This document shows, in pieces, positions 39,511-49,792 of a stretch of DNA of 64,000 nucleotides. Each line of letters begins with the position of its first letter. Positions within the stretch are counted from its first letter, which is position 1. The stretch is from the NCBI GenBank assembly GCA_945829425.1, contig CALZUQ010000005.1:18958-82957 (forward strand), given 5' to 3'. Source of the stretch: an uncultured bacterium. Its GTDB lineage: Bacteria > Bacteroidota > Bacteroidia > Bacteroidales > Bacteroidaceae. The notes under the pieces are model-generated. The model worked only from the letters and a program-made list of their open reading frames with translations, was not told where the DNA came from and did not search any database. The translations under genes were made by a program, and so were the position numbers.

Positions 39511-39606
39511 CGCTTCACGCCATAAGAGAGTAAAATAACTGTGGGTGACGCATTGCCTGTGGAGAATAACAGAACCCACCTTAACGACAAATAATAACGC
39601 TCTTTC

Positions 39607-40398
39607 ATGTTCATAACAATATCGGCAAAAGATATCATTGACATTTTTCTCGTAGCACTGCTGCTGTATTATATCTTCCGGCTGATGCGCGAGTCACGTT
39701 CGCTGAATGTCTTCATAGGCATCATGGTGTTCATAGTAATCTGGCTCTTCGTGAGTCAGGTGCTTGAGATGCGTCTGCTCGGTAGCATTCTCGACAAGCT
39801 AGTCTCTGTTGGAGTTCTTGCCATAATAGTGCTGTTCCAAGAGGAGATCAGGAAGTTCCTGTACTCTCTCGGCGCACACCAGCGCGTCTCGAACGCCCTA
39901 AGGCTCTTCGGCTCGAAACACAAGAGCGAGCACGCCGACAAGAAAAGCATCATGCCTATCGTAATGGCGTGTATGAACATGGCGAGACAGAAATCGGGAG
40001 CCTTGATAGTGATAGAACGCATGGCACCGCTCGACGACATAGTGTCTACGGGCGACCTTATTGACGCCAACATCAACCAGCTGCTTATAGAAAACATCTT
40101 TTTCAAGAACTCACCGCTGCACGACGGAGCAATGATCATACGCAAGCAGAGGATTTGTGCGGCAGGATGTATCCTGCCCGTCGCCCACGACCAGGACATT
40201 CCTAAAGAGTTAGGACTGAGACACCGTGCGGCTCTCGGCATCTCGCAGGCCTCCGACGCCATAGCGATAGTATGCTCTGAGGAGACGGGACGCATATCTG
40301 TAGCCATAAAGGGTGTGTTCCAACTGAGACTGTCGGCAGAAAAACTGGAGTCGCTGCTGACAGAAGAGTTATTCGTAAATACGACAAGCAACAAATAA
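39607..40398 (+). CDS. cdaA: Diadenylate cyclase CdaA
   Basis: N-terminal TM helices; DAC domain motifs PLHDGAMII and LGLRHRAALGIS. Confidence 0.93.
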   Translation: MFITISAKDIIDIFLVALLLYYIFRLMRESRSLNVFIGIMVFIVIWLFVSQVLEMRLLGSILDKLVSVGVLAIIVLFQEEIRKFLYSLGAHQRVSNALRLFGSKHKSEHADKKSIMPIVMACMNMARQKSGALIVIERMAPLDDIVSTGDLIDANINQLLIENIFFKNSPLHDGAMIIRKQRICAAGCILPVAHDQDIPKELGLRHRAALGISQASDAIAIVCSEETGRISVAIKGVFQLRLSAEKLESLLTEELFVNTTSNK

Positions 40399-40399
40399 A

Positions 40400-41740
40400 A
40401 TGAAGAAATACCGCATACGCTGGGACCGTATAGCTATGCTCCTCGCCGCCGTTGCGGCGTTTTGCATGGCTGTGTACTATATTATAATAGGTATAATGTC
40501 TCTCTTCTCATGGATAGCCTCCTTCTTCGGCGGCATGACATGGTGTCCAGAAGAGAAGGAAAGGAAAGAGACACCAAAGCATATCACACAGGAGCAAAGA
40601 GACGAGGCACTGCACATGAAGGAACGCATAGACAGCTTCATGGCTCTCCCTACACGCCTGGAAAAAGAGAAAATATCCATTTCGATATACGACCTCACCA
40701 CACAGCAGTATATATACGCATACCAGCAGGACAAGCTCTTCCCGCCGGCATCGTGCATGAAGATACCTACCGCCGTAGCTGCCCTCAAGACTCTGGGCGT
40801 AAACCACAGGCTCACGGAGTCGTTGCAGATAAGGGGAGAGATTGTAAACGACACCCTTTTCGGCAACCTGCTCCTGAGGGCTGACGCCGACCCGCTCCTC
40901 ATCTCGCTCGATGCGCTGACGGCAAAGGCAAGACAGGAAGGCATAAAGCATATCAAGGGAAATATCTACCTAAACCTCGCACACAGAGACAGGCTGACAG
41001 CACACCCTTCAGCAAAGACGTGGGACATACCGTTCAACAAGACACCACTTCTGCTGAAAGGGGAGAACGTGGTGAGGAGAAACCTTATGGCGTCACTGCA
41101 CAGAGCCGGCATAACATACCGACACGACGCCACGCAGAAGCCCAACGGAAAATACCGCTGCATAGCAGCGTCGGCACACCGCATGACAGACGCCATGATA
41201 CCCATGATGAGAAACAGTTCGAACATCATGGCAGAGACAATACTCTATAACCTCGACCATAAGCAAGGCAGACTGAAAGACAACATGACGAACTACGCCA
41301 TACGTCATGGGCATGAGGACTTCTGGAGAACGGTCTTCGCAGCAGACACTACATATAACATGGATGCCTTCATCTTCAACGACGGCAGCGGCCTGTCGCC
41401 CGACAACCGTCTTTCAGCACGCATGCTTACCGACATGCTTCGCTATACTTACTCCGAGAAGGCTGTCTACGACTACCTCGTAGGCTATGCCTTGGCATCG
41501 CCGTCAGGCGAGCGGCGCGGCTCCTTGCTTACGCGCCTGTCTCACCCTGACTACCGCAACAGGATATTCTGCAAGACAGGCACCATGACGACACGCGGTG
41601 TCTCTTCCATTGCCGGGTACCTTGAGGGCAGCGATGGCCACTGGTATATCTTCACCATTATGAACGACGACTCTCCCGTTGCAGAAGCGAGGATATATCA
41701 AGACAAACTGCTTAAGATGATGATGAAAAAGAAGCAATAG
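40400..41740 (+). CDS. dacB: D-alanyl-D-alanine carboxypeptidase/endopeptidase (PBP4 type)
   Basis: PPASCMKIPTA (SxxK), RNSSNIMAE (SxN), CKTGTMTTRG (KTG). Confidence 0.9.
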   Translation: MKKYRIRWDRIAMLLAAVAAFCMAVYYIIIGIMSLFSWIASFFGGMTWCPEEKERKETPKHITQEQRDEALHMKERIDSFMALPTRLEKEKISISIYDLTTQQYIYAYQQDKLFPPASCMKIPTAVAALKTLGVNHRLTESLQIRGEIVNDTLFGNLLLRADADPLLISLDALTAKARQEGIKHIKGNIYLNLAHRDRLTAHPSAKTWDIPFNKTPLLLKGENVVRRNLMASLHRAGITYRHDATQKPNGKYRCIAASAHRMTDAMIPMMRNSSNIMAETILYNLDHKQGRLKDNMTNYAIRHGHEDFWRTVFAADTTYNMDAFIFNDGSGLSPDNRLSARMLTDMLRYTYSEKAVYDYLVGYALASPSGERRGSLLTRLSHPDYRNRIFCKTGTMTTRGVSSIAGYLEGSDGHWYIFTIMNDDSPVAEARIYQDKLLKMMMKKKQ

Positions 41741-41823
41741 GATGTGGCAGGGCGTAACTTATCATCTATTGAAGTCATAAGTTATCATAAAAATAATCAC
41801 AAGTTATGATTGAGAAAATCATA

Positions 41824-41885
41824 GCTTGTGTTTCTAAAAAGCACTGCTTGTGTTTCTAAAAAGCACTGCTTGTGTTTTTGGAAAG
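41824..41885. repeat. 22-bp tandem array, ~3 copies (GCTTGTGTTTCTAAAAAGCACT)
   Basis: Copies begin at 41824, 41846, 41868. Confidence 0.92.
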
Positions 41886-41976
41886 CTCCGCTTATCTCTG
41901 CGTATAGCATAAAAAATAAGATATATATCAAGAACTCCTGCAGTCATTCCGCAACAGATATTGCCCATAACGAAGA

Positions 41977-42021
41977 AGCCGTTTACACGTATTTCCATTT
42001 CAAATCTACGTGTAAACGGCT
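41977..42021. terminator. Bidirectional terminator-like hairpin, perfect 15-bp stem
   Basis: AGCCGTTTACACGTA (41977-41991) / TACGTGTAAACGGCT (42007-42021) between convergent genes. Confidence 0.65.
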
Positions 42022-42121
42022 GTTAGTATTCTGTGTTTTTATTTCATGCGTACGCCAATCATAAAGCCTATGCCCCAACACCGTGATGCCTCATCCCGCG
42101 CATAGCATTGCCTTATGTCTG

Positions 42122-43075
42122 TCAGCCTTTCTTCTTTTCAGTTTTCTTTTTTCCACATTGCTGGCTGTTTCTCTCCCAGAACACTCCGTCGGAATATCCC
42201 TGTATGGAGTTGTCGGCATCGGCGAGGAGTAGTCTTTTCGCCGTCCAGAGACAATACGTGTCGTTCCATTCTATTGCCGTAAAATGTCTTCCGAGCTTCT
42301 TCGCCACGACGGCAGCCGTTCCGCTTCCTGCAAACGGGTCGAGGATGCGGTCGCCGGGTTTCGACGATGCGAGTATTAGCTTTGCATAAAGCTTCTCCGG
42401 CTTCTGCGTAGGGTGGTCGGTATTCTCGGGCATAGACCAAAAGGGTATGCTGATGTCGTCCCAGAAATTCGAGGGATAAGTCATGCGGTATTTCCCGTCG
42501 TCAGAAGCCTGCCAGTCTTTCGGCATTCCGTCCACGGTGTACGGCGCCAGTACCTTCCTCTTCATCTTCACCGCTTCGACATCGAAAAAATAATTGCGGG
42601 GATCGTTGACAGCAAACCATATGTCCTCCATGGCGTTCTTCCAGTTTCTCTGCGCTCCACGCCCTTTCTCTCTCTGCCATGTTATGCGGTTCAGGACTGT
42701 CAGCCTGCTGCTGACTACTCTGAGCATCACCGCCGACGAACGCCAGTCGCCGCACATATACAACGTGCCATGCGGAGCGAGCTTCCGGCACACGGTGTCA
42801 AACCACGACAGGAGATAGCGCTCGTAGTCCTCGTCAGGGACAGCATGGAAGGTCTTTCCATGAAAATTGCGAGACAGATTATAGGGTGGGTCGAGAATAA
42901 TGAGGTCATAATAGCTGTCGGGCAACCTCTCCAAGCATTTCGCCATATCGCCACAGACAACCTTGTCGTCGCAACTGTCTGGAGCAAGGGCATCGGCAGA
43001 AAGGACATACTGCTGCAGCAGCTGCCTCTCGTCATCTCCTATAGTCAATGTGCGGTTGTTCTTTGCTTTAACCAT
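42122..43075 (-). CDS. Site-specific DNA methyltransferase (beta-class order; DPPYN, FAGSGT)
   Basis: DLIILDPPYNLSRNFHGK (motif IV) precedes ILDPFAGSGTAAVVAKKLGR (motif I). Confidence 0.9.
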   Translation of the reverse strand: MVKAKNNRTLTIGDDERQLLQQYVLSADALAPDSCDDKVVCGDMAKCLERLPDSYYDLIILDPPYNLSRNFHGKTFHAVPDEDYERYLLSWFDTVCRKLAPHGTLYMCGDWRSSAVMLRVVSSRLTVLNRITWQREKGRGAQRNWKNAMEDIWFAVNDPRNYFFDVEAVKMKRKVLAPYTVDGMPKDWQASDDGKYRMTYPSNFWDDISIPFWSMPENTDHPTQKPEKLYAKLILASSKPGDRILDPFAGSGTAAVVAKKLGRHFTAIEWNDTYCLWTAKRLLLADADNSIQGYSDGVFWERNSQQCGKKKTEKKKG

Positions 43076-43141
43076 ATTTGCAGCTTTGAAAGAAAAATAC
43101 TACGCTCTGCGAGAGAAAATCATTCTCCTGCCACCTAAATA

Positions 43142-43177
43142 TTTGGCGGAATTAAGTACACACTTAACTCCGCCAAA
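43142..43177. terminator. Terminator-like hairpin downstream of ackA
   Basis: TTTGGCGGAATTAAGT / ACTTAACTCCGCCAAA (one mismatch). Confidence 0.5.
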
Positions 43178-43313
43178 AGTCTTTCATACCTCACGCCTTG
43201 CGTCATAGGACAGGAGTCTTACCGCCCTACCCTACCTGCTTCCGGCTTTTCCGAGGTAAGTCATTATGTATCTCAAAGCAAGTGATAATGACTGTCGCTA
43301 CAGACCTGTCAGC

Positions 43314-44510
43314 TTACTTTATGAGAGCCATGGTGTCAGAAGCAATCATAAGCTCCTCGTCGGTAGGTATCACAACAACCTTGACCTTTGAGTCAGGAGT
43401 AGAGATGACAGCCTCCTCACCACGTATCGTAGCGTTCTTAGCCTTGTCGAGCTTTATGCCCATGAACTCAAGACCCTCGCAGGCAGCCTCACGCATGCAA
43501 ACCTGGTTCTCGCCTACTCCGGCAGTGAACACGAGGACGTCAATGCCCTCCATTGCAGCAGCGTATGCTCCGATATATTTCTTGATACGGTAGAAATAAG
43601 AGTCCTGTGCGGCTATGGCCTTCTCGTCGCCCGCCTTGGCAGCGTTCTCTATGTCGCGCATGTCACTTGACAGCCCTGTCAGTCCAGCAATGCCCGACTT
43701 CTTGTTCAGAAGGTTTGATATGCCGTCGGCGTCAAGTCCAAGCTTCTTCTGTATGTAAGCCACAGCGCCAGCATCGATGTCGCCGGAGCGTGTACCCATC
43801 ATGACACCCTCAAGCGGAGTGAGGCCCATTGTGGTGTCTATACACTTTCCGTCTACGACAGCCGCGAGCGAGCCACCGTTGCCGATATGTGCGGTAATGA
43901 CCTTAGAGCCTTCCACCGGCATTCCGAGGAATTCCAGAGCGCGTGCGGAGACATAACGGTGTGACGTGCCGTGGAAACCGTAACGACGCACGCCGTATTT
44001 CTCATAAAGCTCGTAAGGAACGGCATAAAGGTATGCACGTGCCGGCATTGTCTGATGGAATGCTGTATCGAAGACACCTACCTGAGGCAGCCCCGGCATA
44101 AGCTCCGTCACGGCATCAACGCCCTTGAGGTTTGCCGGATTATGAAGCGGAGCGAGGTCGCTGCACTCCTTGAAAGCCTCAATGACCTCGGGAGTGATGA
44201 CAACAGACTTTGCAAACTTCTCTCCTCCGTGTACCATGCGGTGACCTACAGCGTCAATCTCGTCAAGAGACTTTATGACACCAATCTCTGGGTCGGTAAG
44301 CAGAGAGAAAATGAACTTCACGCCCTCTGTATGCTCCGGTATGTCGTGCATGATCTGCTTCTTCTCCCCATTGGAGAGCTTCACCTTTACGAAGGCGTTG
44401 TCAAGCCCTACACGCTCAGCGCCACCAGATGTCATAACGGAATTGTCGTCCATATTGTACAGTGCGTACTTTATTGATGACGAACCACAGTTTAATACGA
44501 GTATTTTCAT
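43314..44510 (-). CDS. ackA: Acetate kinase
   Basis: MKILVLNCGSSSIKYALYNM, FHGTSHRYVSARAL, GNGGSLAAV. Confidence 0.97.
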   Translation of the reverse strand: MKILVLNCGSSSIKYALYNMDDNSVMTSGGAERVGLDNAFVKVKLSNGEKKQIMHDIPEHTEGVKFIFSLLTDPEIGVIKSLDEIDAVGHRMVHGGEKFAKSVVITPEVIEAFKECSDLAPLHNPANLKGVDAVTELMPGLPQVGVFDTAFHQTMPARAYLYAVPYELYEKYGVRRYGFHGTSHRYVSARALEFLGMPVEGSKVITAHIGNGGSLAAVVDGKCIDTTMGLTPLEGVMMGTRSGDIDAGAVAYIQKKLGLDADGISNLLNKKSGIAGLTGLSSDMRDIENAAKAGDEKAIAAQDSYFYRIKKYIGAYAAAMEGIDVLVFTAGVGENQVCMREAACEGLEFMGIKLDKAKNATIRGEEAVISTPDSKVKVVVIPTDEELMIASDTMALIK

Positions 44511-44543
44511 GTTTTATATTATTATATGAAGAGTCACAACAGA

Positions 44544-45554
44544 TTATTTCTTGGCATCCATAGCCTGGCAGGCTGTTATAGCCACAAGATTTACGATATC
44601 CTCAACGGAGCAACCGCGTGAAAGGTCGTTGACAGGACGTGCTATACCCTGAAGGATTGGTCCGAGGGCCGTGGCGTTTCCAAGACGCTGAACGAGCTTA
44701 TAGCTTATATTGCCTACCTCAAGGTTAGGGAATACGAGAACGTTAGCCTTTCCTGCTATTTCCGAGCCAGGAGCCTTCTTGCTTCCAACAGAAGGAACGA
44801 GTGCTGCGTCAGCCTGGAGCTCTCCGTCAATCTGTACCGTAGGGTCCAGCTCTTTTGCTACTCGTGTAGCCTCAACGACTTTGTCGACTACCTCATGCTT
44901 TGCGCTTCCCTTTGTTGAGAACGAGCACATTGCCACGCGTGGCTCTGCAAAGCCTGCCACCGAGCGTGCTGTCTGTGCTGTACAAACAGCAATCTGGCCG
45001 AGCTGGTTAGCGTCTGGCATAGGAGTTACTGCTACGTCGGCAAATACGAGCACGCCGTTCTCGCCATACTGTGGTGTCTCGGTAATCATAAGCATTGCTC
45101 CGCTGACGGTGGTTATGCCAGGAGCAGTCTTTATGATCTGGAGAGCCGGACGCAGAGTGTCGCCCGTTGTAGAGAGTGCGCCGGAAATCTGTCCGTCAGC
45201 ACCTTCGGTCTTGATAATCATGCAGCCGAGGTAGAGAGGGTTCTTGACGAGCTCACGAGCCTGTTCAATAGTCATGCCCTTCTTCTTGCGCAGCTCACAG
45301 AGCAGCTGTGCGTATTCCTCCGACTTCTCACAGTTCTCCGGGTCTATGAGTGTTGCCTTGTCAAGGTGTGTCAGTCCCTTCTCCTTTGCCAATGCAGCAA
45401 CCTTCTCCGGGTTGCCGATAAGGATGAGGTCTGCTATGCCATCCTCAAGCACTTTGTCTGCTGCTACAAGTGTACGCTCCTCTTCTGCTTCCGGGAGCAC
45501 AATGCGCTGTTTGTTCGCCTTAGCGCGCGCAATGATTTGTTCTACTAATCCCAT
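44544..45554 (-). CDS. pta: Phosphate acetyltransferase
   Basis: KQRIVLPEAEEERTLVAADKVL, GALSTTGDTLRPALQIIKT. Confidence 0.96.
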   Translation of the reverse strand: MGLVEQIIARAKANKQRIVLPEAEEERTLVAADKVLEDGIADLILIGNPEKVAALAKEKGLTHLDKATLIDPENCEKSEEYAQLLCELRKKKGMTIEQARELVKNPLYLGCMIIKTEGADGQISGALSTTGDTLRPALQIIKTAPGITTVSGAMLMITETPQYGENGVLVFADVAVTPMPDANQLGQIAVCTAQTARSVAGFAEPRVAMCSFSTKGSAKHEVVDKVVEATRVAKELDPTVQIDGELQADAALVPSVGSKKAPGSEIAGKANVLVFPNLEVGNISYKLVQRLGNATALGPILQGIARPVNDLSRGCSVEDIVNLVAITACQAMDAKK

Positions 45555-45632
45555 AGTGTTTTCTTTATTGTTTTGTATGTACGATTTAAGTTAGATAATC
45601 ATTAGTTTTTCGTAATAAATTCAAACTTAGCA

Positions 45633-45640
45633 CAAAAGTA
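45633..45640 (-). promoter_or_regulatory. -7 element upstream of pta-ackA
   Basis: CAAAAGTA on + strand. Confidence 0.6.
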
Positions 45641-45776
45641 CATAAAAAAAACAAAACTCCAAAAGGTATTCACTTTTTTTATACAATTAAAGTGATAAAG
45701 GGTGAAAAAAGACCTTTCTCATGCGGGGCGAAGCAAATAAAGGACTCTTTTTATTTGAGAAACCGATTTTTTGCAT

Positions 45777-45784
45777 TACCTTTG
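45777..45784 (+). promoter_or_regulatory. Promoter upstream of alpha-glucuronidase
   Basis: TTG (45755-45757), 19-nt spacer, TACCTTTG. Confidence 0.65.
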
Positions 45785-45868
45785 CAGGGGAATTAAGGTT
45801 TACAATCACATTTTTACTGACTATACATATCACATATTTACTAACTATATATATCACATACACTATTC

Positions 45869-48019
45869 ATGAAACCAAGAAGGACATCAGGGCTTCGCGC
45901 CCTAACAACGGCACGGGGAGGGCATTCCCGCGCCAGCAGCAACGCCATTCTTAAGGCGTGCTTGTTACTGCTTACGCTTGCGGTGGGCGGCGGGGCGGCC
46001 TCAGCCGATAGCGGACACGACCTGTGGCTCAGAATGAAGAAGAGCGACAGGGAGCCGAAGGTGACACCCGCCAAGACGTTGGAGAAGTCTGCCGTAGTGA
46101 AAACGGCGGTTAAGGAACTGAAGGAATACTGGCATGGCGGAGACATAACCATGGAGACGCACTGCGGCAAACCTGCCTGCCAAGACAAGAGGACGGAAAG
46201 CAGAGACAAGGGGAAAGCCCTACTCAACAGCGACGACGGCTACTCCATAACGCGGAGAGAGGACGGCACGGTGGGCATAACGGCATCCAACGACCGCGGA
46301 CTGCTCTACGGCGCATACGCTTTGCTGAGGATGCAGCAGACGGGCAAAGAGCTTGCTGCCGGGGAGGAGCTGTCCTCACACCCTTCGGCATCGCTGCGCA
46401 TACTGAACCATTGGGACAACCCTGACGGCACGATAGAGCGCGGATATTCCGGGCACAGCATATTCTGGAAACCCGGAAGCACGGCGGACATAAGCATAAT
46501 AAAGGAATATGGAAGGGCTAACGCGTCGATAGGCATAAACGCTACGGTGCTGAACAACGTCAACGCCAAACCCGCCATGCTGGGCAAGGAGAAACTAAGG
46601 GAGACACAACGCATAGCCGACGCACTGCGGCCGTACGGCATACGCGTATTCCTCGCCGTGAACTTCGCCTCGCCAAAGGCTTTAGGCAAACTGCCTACCG
46701 CCGACCCTCTGGACCCTGCGGTAAGGAAGTGGTGGCAGAGGAAAGCGGAGGAGATATACCGCATGATACCCGACTTCGGTGGCTTCCTCGTAAAAGCAAA
46801 CTCTGAGGGCGAGCCGGGACCTATGGACTATGGGCGCTCACACGCCGAAGGTGCGAACATGCTGGCGAAGGCTTTGAAACCTTTCGGAGGCATAGTGATG
46901 TGGAGGGCGTTCGTATATTCACCGCAAGGCGGCGACCGTGCATCGCAGGCTTATAACGAGTTCGTGCCTCTCGACGGCTCGTTCGACGACAACGTCGTTC
47001 TCCAGATAAAGAACGGTCCTATAGACTTCCAGCCCCGCGAGCCTGTCTCTCCGGCGTTCTTCGGCATGAAGCGTACGGACATCATGCCGGAGTTTCAGAT
47101 TACGCAGGAATATACCGGCGAGAGCATACACACATGTTTCCTCGCCTCAATGTGGCGGGAGTTCTTAGATGTCATGAAGCTCAACGCCGTGGGCTTCGAC
47201 GCTATTGCGGCAGTTGCCAACATCGGCGACAGCAGGAACTGGTGCGGCTCGGACATGGCACAGGCAAACTGGTATGCTTTCGGGCGCATGGCGTGGGATG
47301 CGTCGCTGACTCCCAAGGCGATAGCCGAGGAGTGGCTGAAACAGACATACTCCACGGAGAAACCTTTCGTAGAGGCTGTGTCACGCCTGCTGTGTCTTTC
47401 GCATGAGGCAACGGTAAGGTATATGATGCCGCTCGGGCTGCATCACATCTTTGCCGGAGGCCATCACTACGGCCCTGAGCCATGGTGCGACCCTGAGGGC
47501 TGGCGCGAAGACTGGAAACCGAAGTATTATCACCGCGCCGACACCTGCGGCATAGGCTTCAACCGTACCGACGGCAGGGACGGCTCGCAAAACACGCTCC
47601 AATACCCCGACTCTCTATACTATATATATAATAAGGTGGAGACGTGTCCCGAGCAACTGCTGCTATGGTTCCACCACGTGCCGTGGACACACCGCATGCA
47701 CTCGGGCGAGACGCTTTGGGAGGCTTTATGCCACACCTACGACCAGGGCGTGCGCGAGGCAGAGGCTTTCTCCACTGTCTGGAAAGCCATGAGGCACTAT
47801 GTCGATGCTGAACGCCACGAGGCACAGCAGAAACTCTTCGACCGCCAGGCGAAAGACGCATGGTGGTGGCGTGACGCCTGCCTGCTATACTTCCAGCAGT
47901 TCTCGCGCCAGCCCCTTCCTCTCGACTGCCCCAAGCCACGTCATTCGCTCACCGACCTTATGAGCTATAAGCTCGTCATGGACAACTATACCACGGCAGA
48001 CATAGACAAACTGCCGTAA
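45869..48019 (+). CDS. aguA: Alpha-glucuronidase, GH67
   Basis: SLRILNHWDNPDGTIERGYSGHSIFW, GFLVKANSEGEPGPMDYGRSHAEGANMLAKAL. Confidence 0.93.
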   Translation: MKPRRTSGLRALTTARGGHSRASSNAILKACLLLLTLAVGGGAASADSGHDLWLRMKKSDREPKVTPAKTLEKSAVVKTAVKELKEYWHGGDITMETHCGKPACQDKRTESRDKGKALLNSDDGYSITRREDGTVGITASNDRGLLYGAYALLRMQQTGKELAAGEELSSHPSASLRILNHWDNPDGTIERGYSGHSIFWKPGSTADISIIKEYGRANASIGINATVLNNVNAKPAMLGKEKLRETQRIADALRPYGIRVFLAVNFASPKALGKLPTADPLDPAVRKWWQRKAEEIYRMIPDFGGFLVKANSEGEPGPMDYGRSHAEGANMLAKALKPFGGIVMWRAFVYSPQGGDRASQAYNEFVPLDGSFDDNVVLQIKNGPIDFQPREPVSPAFFGMKRTDIMPEFQITQEYTGESIHTCFLASMWREFLDVMKLNAVGFDAIAAVANIGDSRNWCGSDMAQANWYAFGRMAWDASLTPKAIAEEWLKQTYSTEKPFVEAVSRLLCLSHEATVRYMMPLGLHHIFAGGHHYGPEPWCDPEGWREDWKPKYYHRADTCGIGFNRTDGRDGSQNTLQYPDSLYYIYNKVETCPEQLLLWFHHVPWTHRMHSGETLWEALCHTYDQGVREAEAFSTVWKAMRHYVDAERHEAQQKLFDRQAKDAWWWRDACLLYFQQFSRQPLPLDCPKPRHSLTDLMSYKLVMDNYTTADIDKLP

Positions 48020-48051
48020 CGACACAGGGAAAGATTAAGGAAACCACGCTC

Positions 48052-48099
48052 TTTCGTATTGTTTACGCCGTGTACACACATAGCGTAAACAATACGAAA
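48052..48099. terminator. 17-bp perfect hairpin downstream of aguA
   Basis: TTTCGTATTGTTTACGC (48052-48068) / GCGTAAACAATACGAAA (48083-48099), T-run further downstream. Confidence 0.6.
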
Positions 48100-48222
48100 A
48101 GTATGTTTCGGGCTGTTTTTTAACATGCCGCCAAACTTGACTTTATTTAGCAAAACATAATACTATTTTATCCAAACAGTCGATTTCTCACCTCTTTATT
48201 CTTTAGACTTGAGAAATATAAT

Positions 48223-48230
48223 TAACTTTG
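48223..48230 (+). promoter_or_regulatory. -7 element upstream of the GPH transporter operon
   Basis: TAACTTTG followed by CAAC. Confidence 0.55.
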
Positions 48231-48397
48231 CAACTGCTACACAGCGACACGCAGTGAAGCCAACAGCAGCGGCTCGGCTCACCACGTCACGCCACACATG
48301 CAGTACAGGTGGACATATTTCCACCCTTGTCACATCCGACCATATCACTCTTCGGAAACATTTACTAACTTCATAGAATCACTACATTTATTATCTA

Positions 48398-49792
48398 ATG
48401 GCAAACGACACAAAAGGCTTTTACAAGCTATCTTGGCTGCAGCGTATAGGATTCGGCTCAGGAGACCTGGCACAGAATCTGATATATCAGACGATATGTA
48501 TGTACCTGCTTTTCTTCTACACGGACATCTACGGACTCGACGCCGGCGACGCCGCTACAATGTTCCTCGTTGTACGTCTCATTGATGTGCTTTGGGATCC
48601 TCTCGTAGGAACATACGTCGACAAGCACAACCCCCGATGGGGCAAATACCGTTCGTACCTCGTCTTCGCCGGAATACCGCTGACAGGACTGGCGATACTA
48701 TGCTTCTGGAACGGCTTCAGCGGCTCGCTGCTCTACGCCTACGTGACATACGTGGGACTTTCCATGCTTTATACGCTCATCAACGTGCCTTACGGGGCAT
48801 TGAACTCCTCACTGACACGCGACACTGACGAGATAACGATACTCACCTCAGTGAGAATGTTCATGGCAAACGTAGGAGGACTGGCTGTCAGCGCAGGAGT
48901 GCCAATACTCGTGGCCATACTCGCAGCGCCGGAAGGCAACCTGCCAATAGAGATGGCGCTCTTCATGGGGCTCGGCTCCCTGCCGTCGTTTATCTTCATG
49001 CCTCTCGTGCCTGCCATAAAGCGTAAGATAGGCAAGAAGAACATGTTCTACGTATTCCTGTCTGTCGCTATAGTGGGTATGGCAATGCTGTACGTCATAA
49101 GCAAGGTGGGTACGATACAGGAGAACATCATACTCGTGTACATTGCGCAGTTCATAAAGTCTACGGGCGTCATTGTTGCAACAGGATATATGTGGGCACT
49201 GATACCGGAGGTAATATCCTACTCGGAATACACTACGGGGAAGCGCATCGCGGGAATAGTAAACGCACTGACGGGAATATTCTACAAGGCGGGAATGGCG
49301 CTGGGAGGCGTAGTGCCGGGAGCGATACTGAAATGGACGGAATACCAGCCGGCGTCGGGCGGCGACAGCACGTTGCCTAAAGACTCTGACGCATGGTTCT
49401 ACACTATGCTCATATACGCCGTAGTAGGCCTCGCACTGCTGCTCTTCTGCTTCTCGCAGACGAAGGAGCGCGTGGTAATGGACGAGAGCGAGACGAAGAA
49501 CGTGAAGGTCAGCGACCTATGGATGGAGTTCTTCCACAACCGTCCGCTGCGCGTAGTGGCACTGTTCTTTATCACGGCGTTCGCCATGATGTCGGTAGGC
49601 AATGCTGCCGGAGCGTATTTCATGAACAACCTGGAGGCGCAGGCTCCGCTGGCTCAGGAGGGCATCAGATGGCTCGTATGTATCATACCGGCTATACTCC
49701 TCGCCGTGGCGATGTTCATCATTTCACGCTACGAGCTGACAGATGAGAAAATAGACTTTATTAACCGAGAAATAGAAAAACGTGATGAATAA
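48398..49792 (+). CDS. GPH-family glycoside-pentoside-hexuronide:cation symporter (MFS)
   Basis: GFGSGDLAQNLIYQTICMYLLFFYTDIYGL, LWDPLVGTYVDKHNPRWGKYR. Confidence 0.92.
   Translation: MANDTKGFYKLSWLQRIGFGSGDLAQNLIYQTICMYLLFFYTDIYGLDAGDAATMFLVVRLIDVLWDPLVGTYVDKHNPRWGKYRSYLVFAGIPLTGLAILCFWNGFSGSLLYAYVTYVGLSMLYTLINVPYGALNSSLTRDTDEITILTSVRMFMANVGGLAVSAGVPILVAILAAPEGNLPIEMALFMGLGSLPSFIFMPLVPAIKRKIGKKNMFYVFLSVAIVGMAMLYVISKVGTIQENIILVYIAQFIKSTGVIVATGYMWALIPEVISYSEYTTGKRIAGIVNALTGIFYKAGMALGGVVPGAILKWTEYQPASGGDSTLPKDSDAWFYTMLIYAVVGLALLLFCFSQTKERVVMDESETKNVKVSDLWMEFFHNRPLRVVALFFITAFAMMSVGNAAGAYFMNNLEAQAPLAQEGIRWLVCIIPAILLAVAMFIISRYELTDEKIDFINREIEKRDE

Noticed and set aside
42413-43138. 241-aa plus-strand ORF
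   Set aside because: Antisense shadow of the methyltransferase.
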